Assembly: GCA_015075445.1 (NCBI GenBank)
Contig: JABTUJ010000006.1
Span: forward strand, 1-64,000
Direction: 5' to 3'
From: Verrucomicrobiales bacterium
Lineage (GTDB): Bacteria; Verrucomicrobiota; Verrucomicrobiia; Limisphaerales; J093
Length of the DNA stretch: 64,000 nucleotides
The notes under the pieces are model-generated. The model saw nothing but the letters and a program-made list of their open reading frames with translations. It made no database searches and was not told the origin of the DNA. A program made the position numbers and the translations under genes. Below, piece by piece: positions 1 to 7,774 of this stretch. How positions within the stretch are numbered: position 1 is the first letter of the stretch; each line of letters begins with the position of its first letter.

Positions 1-1212
1 GATCTTGAGGGGCGGCTCAGCAAAGCGCGGGTCCTGCTGCGGGCCGGCGAAGCTGTTGGGCTCGTAATAGGCGTTCGTCGCCGGCGGGACATCGAACCGC
101 ATCGGCCCATCGAGGTGATAGGTGTGGACGGGGACACGCGGGCGGTTGACCGGCAGCATTTCGTAATGCGTGCCGACGCGGTAGCGGTGGGCGTCGGCAT
201 AGGAGAAGATGCGCGCCTGGAGCATCTTGTCGGGCGACCAACTGATGCCGGGCACGATGTTCGACGGGCTGAACGAGGACTGCTCGACCTCGGCGAAGTA
301 GTTCTCCGGGTTCCGGTTCAGCTCGAGAACGCCCACGTCAATCAAGGGGTAGTCCTTGTGCGGCCAGACTTTCGTGACGTCGAACGGGTGCCACCGGTAC
401 GTCTCGGCATCTTTCTCGGGCATGATCTGCACGCAGAACCGCCAGCGGGGGAACTCGCCGCGCTCGATCGCCTCGTACAGGTCCCGCTGTGAACTCTCGC
501 GGCACTTGCCCACGACCTGTTCCGCCTCCGCGTTCGTCCAGAACTGGTGCCCCTGCTGGGTCTTGAAGTGGAACTTCACCCAGAACCGCTCGTTCTGGGC
601 GTTGAGGAAGCTGTAGGTGTGGCTGCCGTAGCCGTTCACGAAACGATAGCCCCGCGGCAGGCCGCGGTCCGACATCAGGATCGTCACCTGGTGCAGCGAC
701 TCGGGCGAGAGCGACCAGAAATCCCACATCGCCGTGTTGCTGCGCAGGTTGGTCTTGGGATGCCGTTTCTGGGTGTGGATGAAGTCCGGAAACTTCTGCG
801 GATCCCGCACGAAGAACACGGGCGTGTTGTTGCCCACCATGTCCCAGTTGCCCTCCGTCGTGTAAACCTTGAGGGCGAACCCGCGCACATCGCGTTCCGC
901 GTCCGCGGCCCCGCGCTCGCCGGCCACCGTCGAGAACCGCAGGAAACACTCGCTCTTGGTGCCGGGCTTGAACACGGCCGCCTTCGAGTACTGGGTGATG
1001 TCGTGCGTGATGGTCAGGGTTCCGTAGGCCGCCGAGCCCTTCGCGTGCACCGTGCGCTCGGGAATTCGTTCCCGGTTCTGATGGGCGAGCTTCTCGAGCA
1101 GTTGATAATCCTGCATCAGCAGCGGCCCGCGCGGCCCGGCCGTGATCGAGTTCTGGTTGTCGGCGACGGGATTGCCACCCGTCGTGGTCATGGTCGGAGG
1201 TTTCTGGCTCAT
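1..1212 (-). CDS. katA: Catalase, haem-dependent (3' end cut by window edge)
   Basis: This gene encodes a monofunctional haem catalase that breaks down hydrogen peroxide in the cytoplasm. Reading leftward from ATG at 1212 gives 404 residues with no stop before the window edge. Typical small-subunit catalases have about 480 residues, so roughly the last 75 are missing. The family signature [10 protein letters not shown] around the distal haem pocket is intact, followed by [22 protein letters not shown] and FIHTQKRHP. Near the truncated end, [14 protein letters not shown] contains the proximal haem-ligand tyrosine. The start [11 protein letters not shown] is the first ATG in frame. No strong ribosome-binding site is visible upstream. 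It lies downstream of, and in the same direction as, the exported protein at 1397-2395, with 184 bases between them. The identification is certain; the clade (3, small subunit) is inferred from sequence layout. Confidence 0.97.
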   Translation of the reverse strand, partial: MSQKPPTMTTTGGNPVADNQNSITAGPRGPLLMQDYQLLEKLAHQNRERIPERTVHAKGSAAYGTLTITHDITQYSKAAVFKPGTKSECFLRFSTVAGERGAADAERDVRGFALKVYTTEGNWDMVGNNTPVFFVRDPQKFPDFIHTQKRHPKTNLRSNTAMWDFWSLSPESLHQVTILMSDRGLPRGYRFVNGYGSHTYSFLNAQNERFWVKFHFKTQQGHQFWTNAEAEQVVGKCRESSQRDLYEAIERGEFPRWRFCVQIMPEKDAETYRWHPFDVTKVWPHKDYPLIDVGVLELNRNPENYFAEVEQSSFSPSNIVPGISWSPDKMLQARIFSYADAHRYRVGTHYEMLPVNRPRVPVHTYHLDGPMRFDVPPATNAYYEPNSFAGPQQDPRFAEPPLKI

Positions 1213-1343
1213 AACATCTTACGTTTGTGCGGGGACACCCAACTAGGTGGTCTCGTCTGCCCCGCCCGGGTCTTATTCGAGCCACCATCATAGCCCGTTC
1301 CGGCGCAGACGCCAGTCGCCACCCTGCCTTGGAGCCATGTGGT

Positions 1344-1360
1344 GCAGGCGTCTCGCCTGC
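1344..1360. repeat. Short perfect hairpin in the 1213-1396 spacer
   Basis: A perfect 7-bp stem, GCAGGCG then TCT then CGCCTGC, is followed by TTTCCCG and a GCAGGGCGAG echo. It sits between the exported protein gene and the catalase gene. The T run is on the plus strand, the wrong side for a minus-strand intrinsic terminator, so it is recorded as a small interspersed palindrome rather than a terminator. Confidence 0.5.
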
Positions 1361-1396
1361 TTTCCCGGCAGGGCGAGCCTTCCGTACCGCGGACTC

Positions 1397-2395
1397 TCAT
1401 TCGGCCGGGCGCTCTCGCGGAACCGGTGCCACCGGCACCTCCTCCGCGAGCCTTGCCCGCAAACTCAAGCCCCGCACCCGCATCGCCACCCGGTTCAAGC
1501 CCGGCACCTCCCACCCCAGGTTCAGGTGCGCCACCCGGTAGTCCGCCCGCTCGCGACCCTGGACGAGATAGCCGCGCGCCCAGGCAGTCTCGAGCGCCTG
1601 CTCGAGCCAGGGCCGGAGATCGCCGGCGAAAGCCTGCCACTCGCCCACCCGCAACGGCCGCAGACCCAGCGCCTGCCCGCCCGGATTGAAGATCAGCTTG
1701 CCCTGCGTCACCGCGAAGTCCTGCGCCACATACGCCGGCGGCACCTCATGACGATCATCGTAGAGCGGTACCACGAACCACAGGTAGTCCCCAAACCCCG
1801 GAGCGCCGCGGCGGGTGTGATTCAGCGTCAATACCACCTGGAACTGCGCGGCATGCAACCCCGGCGTGTACCCCTCGGCGCGGAACGTCTCGGCCTCCGC
1901 AAGCTGGAACTCGAAGCACAAATCGAGCGCCGCCAACCGGGTCAACGGCGGCGCGTCCTCGATGCTCTGTTGGAGCAGCAGATGCACCCACGGCTCGGAC
2001 GCTGCCGCCCGCAGCCGACCCCCGTACTCAGGCCGGGTGTCGACGCCGAGTGTGAGGGTCGTGACGCCCGCCGCCGAGGTGGCCGCCGCCAGCCATCTGG
2101 CTTCGTTGGCCACCCGCCAGGTCCCGGAACCGTCGCCGCTCTGGCCGCGGAAAGGAAACCGGCTGTGCCACTGCGCCACTTCCCAGATCGGTTCGAGCAC
2201 CGCGCGGTCGGCAATCCGACCCACGGCGCCCGCCCCCGCCTGCGGCGCCAACAGGGTGAAGCCGCGGACGAACCCCGCATCGCGCAACAACTCCCGCGTC
2301 TCCGCCGCCCGGCCCGGCACCAGCCAACCGGTCAGCACGCCCAGCACCAGCGCCCGCCAAGTCCAGCGGCGCGTCGTCCCGACCATGTCGCTCAC
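1397..2395 (-). CDS. Exported protein of unknown function, coupled to a double-redoxin gene
   Basis: This is a 332-residue protein I do not recognise. The N-terminus has arginines at 9-10 and 14, then a hydrophobic stretch ending LVPGRAAE, which reads as a Sec-type signal peptide. The rest has no membrane segment and looks beta-rich, with alternating hydrophobic strands such as FQVVLTLNHT and YLWFVVPLYDD, so a secreted beta-sandwich is plausible but unproven. The start is GTG, and its GTGA overlaps the TGA stop of the upstream redoxin gene. That indicates translational coupling and a shared operon. The natural reading is an envelope protein made together with a thioredoxin-like partner. No catalytic motif was identified. 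The C-terminus, VPRERPAE, is short and charged. Confidence 0.8.
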   Translation of the reverse strand: MSDMVGTTRRWTWRALVLGVLTGWLVPGRAAETRELLRDAGFVRGFTLLAPQAGAGAVGRIADRAVLEPIWEVAQWHSRFPFRGQSGDGSGTWRVANEARWLAAATSAAGVTTLTLGVDTRPEYGGRLRAAASEPWVHLLLQQSIEDAPPLTRLAALDLCFEFQLAEAETFRAEGYTPGLHAAQFQVVLTLNHTRRGAPGFGDYLWFVVPLYDDRHEVPPAYVAQDFAVTQGKLIFNPGGQALGLRPLRVGEWQAFAGDLRPWLEQALETAWARGYLVQGRERADYRVAHLNLGWEVPGLNRVAMRVRGLSLRARLAEEVPVAPVPRERPAE

Positions 2396-3507
2396 CAGGG
2401 CTTCCGTTCGTTGAGGACCCGCACGATCAGCCGGCGCAGTTCGATGGGGTCGATCGCGTCCAGCCGCCGGTACAACACCTCGCCCTCGGGAGACAACAGC
2501 ACCGTGAACGGAACGGCGCCCGGCCAGTCCGGATCAAACGCGTCCATCAACGGGTCGCGCTCGCTGGACGCCAGGATCAGGTTCCGGTTCGACGCCTGCT
2601 GCTTCTTCAGGAACGCCAGCACCTGCGCCTCCTCGTCCGGCCGGTTGATCGCCACGCTCACGAACTCGAAATCCCGGTGCCGATACATGCGATGGGTCGT
2701 CACGAACTCGGGGAACTCGACCACACACGGCGCACACCACGTGGCCCAGAAGTTGACCAGCCGGAACTTGCCCGACTCGTTCTTTCGGAGCGCGGCCAGC
2801 GTCGCCGCGTCCGCCGGCGCCAGCGTGACCGGTTCGGCCGCGAGCTTGTCCATGAAGGCCTGCACGGCGTTCTCCTTGCCCGACCACTTGACGGAACACC
2901 CCACCGCCCGGGTCCGGGTCACCGGCGGCTCTTGACCCGCCAGCAAGGCGTCTACCGCCTCGCGGAGATGCTGCTTCTTGACGTGCTGCGGCCGCTCGGA
3001 ATCATCGATCGCCCCCACGTAGCGCAACCGCCGCGCCGCATCGAAGACAAACGCGTGCGGCGTGGCCACGGGCCCATAGGCGCGCGACACCGCCTCGTGG
3101 TCGCCGGCGTACAGATACGGGAAGTTGAAGGCCCGATACGCCGCGTGCAGCTTCATCTCGGCGAAGGAATCCCCGACGTACGCCCACCCCAACTCGTCCA
3201 AGCGCACCGCCTTCGGGTCGTTGGGGGAAACGGCGACCAGCGCGACGCCCCGATCCCGGTAATCGGTCACGAACTGCTTCACCCGTTCCTCGTAGTACTG
3301 CGCTGTTGGACAGTGATTGCAGGTGAACACCACCACCAACACCTTGGCCCCAGCGAAGTCCGACAGCTTCCAGTTCCGCCCGTCCACCCCCGGCAGGTCG
3401 AAGTCGGGAGCTGGACTGCCCAACGCCAGCGTGGGCGAGTCCTCCGCCGACGATGCGCTGAGGGCGACCACCATGCTGGCCAAGGCCAGTAAGATCCGAG
3501 GTTTCAC
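2392..3507 (-). CDS. Exported tandem thioredoxin-fold (redoxin + TlpA-like) protein
   Basis: About 371 residues carry two thioredoxin-fold domains in tandem after a signal peptide (LLALASMVVALSASSAE). Domain one (about 25-190) resembles AhpC/TSA-type redoxins and carries CNHCP at about 63-67, followed by VVAVSPND-like and VATPHAFVFD segments, the latter holding the cis-Pro. Domain two (about 235-370) is TlpA/ResA-like with WATWCAPC at about 254-261 and a VPFTVLL cis-Pro segment. Such proteins act as periplasmic thiol-disulphide reductases. I chose the GTG at 3507, directly before the signal peptide; a TTG at 3543 would add 12 Arg/Gly-rich residues and is less likely. The stop overlaps the next gene's GTG start, so the two are coupled. 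The two-domain fusion is seen directly; a role in disulphide repair or cytochrome maturation is inference. Confidence 0.92.
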   Translation of the reverse strand: MKPRILLALASMVVALSASSAEDSPTLALGSPAPDFDLPGVDGRNWKLSDFAGAKVLVVVFTCNHCPTAQYYEERVKQFVTDYRDRGVALVAVSPNDPKAVRLDELGWAYVGDSFAEMKLHAAYRAFNFPYLYAGDHEAVSRAYGPVATPHAFVFDAARRLRYVGAIDDSERPQHVKKQHLREAVDALLAGQEPPVTRTRAVGCSVKWSGKENAVQAFMDKLAAEPVTLAPADAATLAALRKNESGKFRLVNFWATWCAPCVVEFPEFVTTHRMYRHRDFEFVSVAINRPDEEAQVLAFLKKQQASNRNLILASSERDPLMDAFDPDWPGAVPFTVLLSPEGEVLYRRLDAIDPIELRRLIVRVLNERKPW

Positions 3508-3554
3508 GACTCCGAGCGTAGTGCCGCGGCCCCTCGCCCGCAACCCCGATCCCC

Positions 3555-3764
3555 GTCAATGGGGTCAAACATTGACATTTGACATTCTGGCGGCGTCCAC
3601 TCCCGGCACCTGCCCCCAGCCGGGGCCTTCCGCCCCGCCCGCCGGAGCCACCCGGAATCCCACTGCTCCGCTGTCTTCGGGAACGCAAAGCGGCGCTGGA
3701 AGACGCCGCACTCCAAACGCTTCGCGCTCCCCTCCGCGGAGGTAGGGTCAATGGGGTCAAACAT
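3555..3764. repeat. Interspersed repeat cluster (two short repeat types)
   Basis: This spacer between two minus-strand genes holds two repeat types. The 18-mer GTCAATGGGGTCAAACAT occurs at 3555-3572 and again, identically, at 3747-3764. Between them, 3687-3730 carries a 44-base element starting AAAGCGGCGCTGGAAGACGC that reappears at 17929-17972 with about 40 of 44 matches. The second element contains the complementary halves GCGGCG and CGCCGC around an 8-base loop. No gene is supported here. Confidence 0.8.
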
Positions 3765-3781
3765 CGGGCGCGCGGCTCGGC

Positions 3782-4696
3782 TCAGTTCCGCTTGGGTCGG
3801 CGCGGCCGGTGCCGACCCGGGAAGGTCAGCTCCGCGATCCCGGACTTGTCGAGTTGCCCGAGCCCTTCGGTCACCATCCGCCGGTACTGCCGCACGGTGG
3901 CGGCAGCCAGCGGCAGGTTCAGGCCCTTCTCTTTCGCCAGCGCCAAAGCGATGCCCGAGTCCTTGGCCGCATGCTCCGCCGAGAAGAAGCAGGCGTGGTC
4001 GCGTTTCTCCATGTCTTCCCCGTCGGTCTGCAGCACTCGCGAGGCGGCCCCGGTCTGGCCGAACACCTCGCGCACCACGGCCAGGTCCAGTTTACAGGCG
4101 GCGGCGAGAGCCAGTCCCTCGGCCAGCGCGGCCGTGTTGCAGTTCATCACCATGTTCACCAGCGCCTTCACCGTCGCGGCCTGGCCGGTCGGCCCAATGA
4201 ACCGCAGCGACGCGCTGAGCCGTTCCAGCAGGGGCTTGGCCTTCGCGAAGACCTCCGGATCACCGCCGCACATCAGGTAGAGCTTGCCCTCCCGGGCCTG
4301 CGGGATGCTCGACGCCATGCAGGCTTCCAGGGTGCTGGCCCCGACGCGTCGGGCGGCCCGCTGCACTTCGACGTGAACCGCGGGCGTGAGCGTGGCGCAG
4401 TTGATGAAGAGCTTGCCGCGCGCCCCCTTCAGGAGGCTGTCGCCCTGGGAGGGCGGCGCGAAGATCCGGCGCATCGCGCGGTCATCGCTGACCACCGTGA
4501 AGATGACGTCGGCTGCCTGGGTGACTTCGGCCAGGGTCTCAACCGCCCGGCAGCCGAGCTCCGTCGCCAGCTCCCGCGCGACTTCCCTGGCCACGTCGTA
4601 CACGGCCGTGACCGGCTGGCCGCAGTCCCGGAGCCGGCGCGCCATGTTGGCGCCCATGCGTCCCACTCCTACAAATCCGATGTTGGTTGTGCTCAT
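3782..4696 (-). CDS. NAD(P)-dependent beta-hydroxyacid dehydrogenase (3-hydroxyisobutyrate / 6-phosphogluconate DH superfamily)
   Basis: This is a 304-residue cytosolic oxidoreductase. The N-terminal Rossmann motif GFVGVGRMGANMA (about residues 6-18) and TAVYDVA second strand are typical of 3-hydroxyisobutyrate dehydrogenase, tartronate semialdehyde reductase and GLYR-type enzymes. The helix with the catalytic lysine is present as TVKALVNMVMN. The substrate-binding loop that usually reads D-x-P-V-S-G-G is instead EACMASSIPQAREG, so the substrate is probably not a standard one. The family-typical C-terminal helical domain follows (KDSGIALALA). I chose ATG 4696, which puts the Rossmann motif at the very start; the open frame continues 29 residues upstream without resemblance to the family. 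The gene stands alone between the alginate-export-type gene and the repeat cluster. Confidence 0.92.
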   Translation of the reverse strand: MSTTNIGFVGVGRMGANMARRLRDCGQPVTAVYDVAREVARELATELGCRAVETLAEVTQAADVIFTVVSDDRAMRRIFAPPSQGDSLLKGARGKLFINCATLTPAVHVEVQRAARRVGASTLEACMASSIPQAREGKLYLMCGGDPEVFAKAKPLLERLSASLRFIGPTGQAATVKALVNMVMNCNTAALAEGLALAAACKLDLAVVREVFGQTGAASRVLQTDGEDMEKRDHACFFSAEHAAKDSGIALALAKEKGLNLPLAAATVRQYRRMVTEGLGQLDKSGIAELTFPGRHRPRRPKRN

Positions 4697-4808
4697 AGCG
4701 TGCGTGTCGGTTGCGCGCGGAGTGTAGCCTGCACCCGAACGAAGTCCAGAGAGGCGGTCTTGCTCGCCCGCGGCGCGTCGCACGGCCGCTGTCCGACACC
4801 CGCCGCGT

Positions 4809-6302
4809 TCAATAACTCAGATTGAGCTGGAAGTAGACGAAGTCGGCATCGCGCGCCCCGTGGCTCGGCGCTGCCAGCGACTGGGCAATGTAGTCACCGT
4901 GGAAGAAGTGGGCGTACCCCGCCTCGAGCTGCGCGAAGCGCGTGACCGCCCACCCGGCAACCACGTCAAGTTCGGAACCGACGAAGGGATCGAACCCCGG
5001 GTTCACGCCGTAGCCATTGCCCGACGTGGATCCCGTTCCCCCACGCGCCACGCCGCCGACGTTGTAGAAGCTGTCCGCGGTCTCCGCGAGCCAGAAGAGG
5101 TGTCCCTCGACGGCGACGCTCACGCGGGGATGCGGCCTGCCCTGGAGGATCAACCGCGCGTTGTGCAGGTTCTGCAACGAGAGGAAATCGCCGTATCCGT
5201 AGAACTTGTGATTCGTTGGAAACAAGTTCTCGAACGTCTGGTGCCGTCCGTCCTGCGGAGCGCGGTCGCCCGACCCGAACGCGTACTCGACACCGAGCCG
5301 CGGGGCGGCCCAGGCCTCGCGAAAGGTGTAGCCCGCCTGCGCGACCACCATGTACGCCTCGTGGTCCAGCCGCGCGTCGGGTGCCCCAGCGCGCGGATCA
5401 CGGTAGTTGCCCAACTGCCCGGCCGCCTCGAACTGATAATCCCACGGCCCCAGTGTGCCGGGCTTCGACTTCAGCCGGGCCCCAAGGGTGTAGATGTCGC
5501 GGGCACTGGGTTGCGGGAACTGGGGGCTGGGTTCAGCCGACGCGGCTTCCGGCGAGGCGTTGCGGGAGAAGAAATAGGTCTCAAGCGTGTGTTTCGGCAG
5601 TTTGGTGAACGCCGCGTGCACGCCCGAGAACCAGTCGTAGTCGTTGCTCACATTGAACCGGTCGTCCTCCGGTATCACCACGCGGCTGCCGAAGACCTCG
5701 AAAACGACCGCTTCGGTTTGCCAGCGCAGCTTGGCGGCGTCGAAGACGCGGCCGATGTTGTTCCAGCCGAACGCGCCGACCAACCGCTCCTCGCCATAGC
5801 TGAGTTCCTGGCGGCCCACCTTGGCCGAGAGCGGAAAGACCTTCGGGTTGCCCACCGTCACGAAAGCCTGGTGCAGATCGATGGTATCCGACTCGGGGCC
5901 GCTCCCCTGGCGCGGCACCGGCGCGGTCGAGGCGAAGCGTGCGTCGTCGAACACGAAGCTGCTCCGCCCTTCGACCATCGCGCCCCACCACGCGTCGGTG
6001 TAGCCGGCGCGGAATCGCAGCCGGTTGAGGAGATAGTCATTCTCGACGTCGGCACCATGGGCACGGAAGTCCAGTGAGCCCGGCGTGCCGGCGATGCCGT
6101 ATCCGTCCCGATACTCGTAGCGGCTGCGAAACGAGCCGCCGAGGTCCCAGCGGCTCATGGCGGGGTCGTCGCGGCGGACGGCTTCGTTCCAGAAACCCGC
6201 GAACGGCGCTGGCGGAGGTGGTGGCGCATACTGAGCCTGGGCGAATGGGAGGGCGACCAGGGCGAACAGTCCACCCTTGGCGAGCGCTGCAGTCCGGTTC
6301 AT
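4809..6302 (-). CDS. Alginate-export-family outer-membrane beta-barrel protein
   Basis: A 497-residue protein with a signal peptide (LFALVALPFAQAQ), a short proline linker (APPPPPAPF), then a long stretch of alternating amphipathic strands ending in aromatic Tyr, as outer-membrane barrels do. The segments SRYEYRDGY, VGRQELSYGEERLVGAFGWNNIGR and FENLFPTNHKFYGYGDF match the alginate_exp (AlgE-like) domain family. Members form substrate channels for anionic polysaccharides or unknown ligands. No alginate biosynthesis genes lie nearby, so the substrate cannot be named from context. It is divergent from the RND pair at 6506, with a 203-base shared upstream region. Family assignment is firm; substrate is unknown. 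Confidence 0.9.
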   Translation of the reverse strand: MNRTAALAKGGLFALVALPFAQAQYAPPPPPAPFAGFWNEAVRRDDPAMSRWDLGGSFRSRYEYRDGYGIAGTPGSLDFRAHGADVENDYLLNRLRFRAGYTDAWWGAMVEGRSSFVFDDARFASTAPVPRQGSGPESDTIDLHQAFVTVGNPKVFPLSAKVGRQELSYGEERLVGAFGWNNIGRVFDAAKLRWQTEAVVFEVFGSRVVIPEDDRFNVSNDYDWFSGVHAAFTKLPKHTLETYFFSRNASPEAASAEPSPQFPQPSARDIYTLGARLKSKPGTLGPWDYQFEAAGQLGNYRDPRAGAPDARLDHEAYMVVAQAGYTFREAWAAPRLGVEYAFGSGDRAPQDGRHQTFENLFPTNHKFYGYGDFLSLQNLHNARLILQGRPHPRVSVAVEGHLFWLAETADSFYNVGGVARGGTGSTSGNGYGVNPGFDPFVGSELDVVAGWAVTRFAQLEAGYAHFFHGDYIAQSLAAPSHGARDADFVYFQLNLSY

Positions 6303-6505
6303 GGCGACATGATGGGCGACGGCCCACCGCGGTTTCCATGATCTGGCTCAAGACCCCAGCGCCCCCGCGGAACAGTTCTTCACCGAGGAGCCTCCCGGTG
6401 GTTGCCGACCGGCCTGTCCCGTCGTCTGTCGCTCAGTCAAAGCGGGAGGCGCGGCCCGGGCGTTTTTGTTTCCCCCAGGGCCCGCTTCTCTTTAGCGTCT
6501 CTCCG

Positions 6506-7738
6506 ATGTCAGCCGCACCTAGTCAGTTGCTTGGCGGATGCCTCCTGGTCGTCCTGCTGACCTCCTGCTCGAAACGCTCGGCAGGCCCTCCGAGCGTCCG
6601 CGACGGCGTGCCGCGCTCCGTCCAGACGGAGCCGGCTCAACTGCGCCGGATGGAACGGACCGTCATCGCCACAGGATCCCTGCTGGCGCACGAAGAAACC
6701 GTCCTGAGCGTGAAGGTCCCGGGAAGGCTGACGGTGCTGGCCGTGGACCTCGGCAGCCGGGTCGAGCCGGGCGATCTCATCGTCCAGATCGAACCGCGCG
6801 ACTACGAACTGCGCCGGGATCAGGCGGCCGCCGCCCTGGCCCAGGCCCGCGCTGCCCTGGGCCTTTCCCTCTCCGGCGACGACGACCGCATCGCGCCCGA
6901 ACAAACCAGCCCGGTGCGCCAGGCCCGGGCCGTCCTCGACGAAGCCGAGGCCAACCGCGAGCGGGTGGTGCGCCTCTCGCAACAAGGCATCAGTTCGGCC
7001 GCCGAACGCGATACGGTCGAAGCTGGGTACCAGGTGGCCAAGAACCGTTACGAAACCGCGCTGGACGAGGCGCGGACCAAGCAGGCCGCCCTGGCCCAGC
7101 GCCGCGCCGAGTTCGACCTGGCGGCCAAGCAATTGACCGACACCCAGGTGCGCGCGCCCTTCGCCGGGGCCGTCCAGGCCCGGATCGCCAACCTTGGCGA
7201 GTACGTGGCCACCGGCGCACCCGTCGTCCGGCTTGTGAAGACCGATCCGCTCCGCCTCCGCCTTGAGTTGTCCGAGCGCGACGCCCACCCGGTCCGATCC
7301 GGCCAGCCGGTCCGGTTCACACTGGAAGGCAGCACCAACCGGCACGAAGCCACACTCGCGCGGCTCAGCCCCGCCTTGGACAACCGCAGCCGCATCCGGG
7401 TGGCCGAAGCCGACGTGCCCAACGACGGCCGCCTCCAGGTCGGCGCGTTCGTGCGGGCCCAGATCGTCGTCGGCGATGACGATGAAGGAGTCGCCATCCC
7501 CCCCAACGCGCTCGTGGTGTTCGCCGGTCTCGAGAAGGTCGTGCTCGTCCGCGAAGGCAAGGCGTTCGAACAACCCGTGGTCACGGGCCGACGCGGCGAC
7601 AACTGGATCGAGGTGGTGTCGGGCCTGCAGGTCGGCCAACCCGTGATTCTCGACCCCGGCAACCTGCAGACCGGCCGGCCCGTGAAGGTGGAGGGGGCCG
7701 ACGCGCCGTCCGCGCCCGTCCAGGCGCAGGTGCACTGA
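6506..7738 (+). CDS. RND efflux periplasmic adaptor lipoprotein (HlyD/AcrA family)
   Basis: A 410-residue membrane-fusion protein linking an RND pump to an outer-membrane channel. The N-terminus is a lipoprotein signal with lipobox LTSC (Cys 21). The barrel-sandwich/lipoyl halves are visible (TVLSVKVPGRLTVLAVDLGSRVEPGDL and, after the hairpin, VRAPFAGAVQARIANLGEYV). A long alpha-helical hairpin rich in Ala, Gln and Arg lies between them. A beta-barrel and membrane-proximal domain end at VILDPGNLQTGRPV. The open frame extends 144 codons upstream without similarity, so I chose ATG 6506 just before the lipoprotein signal. The permease starts 36 bases downstream, giving a two-gene operon. No TolC-type channel gene is adjacent. 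Confidence 0.95.
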   Translation: MSAAPSQLLGGCLLVVLLTSCSKRSAGPPSVRDGVPRSVQTEPAQLRRMERTVIATGSLLAHEETVLSVKVPGRLTVLAVDLGSRVEPGDLIVQIEPRDYELRRDQAAAALAQARAALGLSLSGDDDRIAPEQTSPVRQARAVLDEAEANRERVVRLSQQGISSAAERDTVEAGYQVAKNRYETALDEARTKQAALAQRRAEFDLAAKQLTDTQVRAPFAGAVQARIANLGEYVATGAPVVRLVKTDPLRLRLELSERDAHPVRSGQPVRFTLEGSTNRHEATLARLSPALDNRSRIRVAEADVPNDGRLQVGAFVRAQIVVGDDDEGVAIPPNALVVFAGLEKVVLVREGKAFEQPVVTGRRGDNWIEVVSGLQVGQPVILDPGNLQTGRPVKVEGADAPSAPVQAQVH

Positions 7739-7774
7739 GGGAGGCGGACACCCAAGCCTGGAGGTCAAGACCCC

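Noticed and set aside
1247..2935. Plus-strand open frame of 562 codons
   Set aside because: Antisense of the exported protein and redoxin genes; Arg/Pro-rich without a family.
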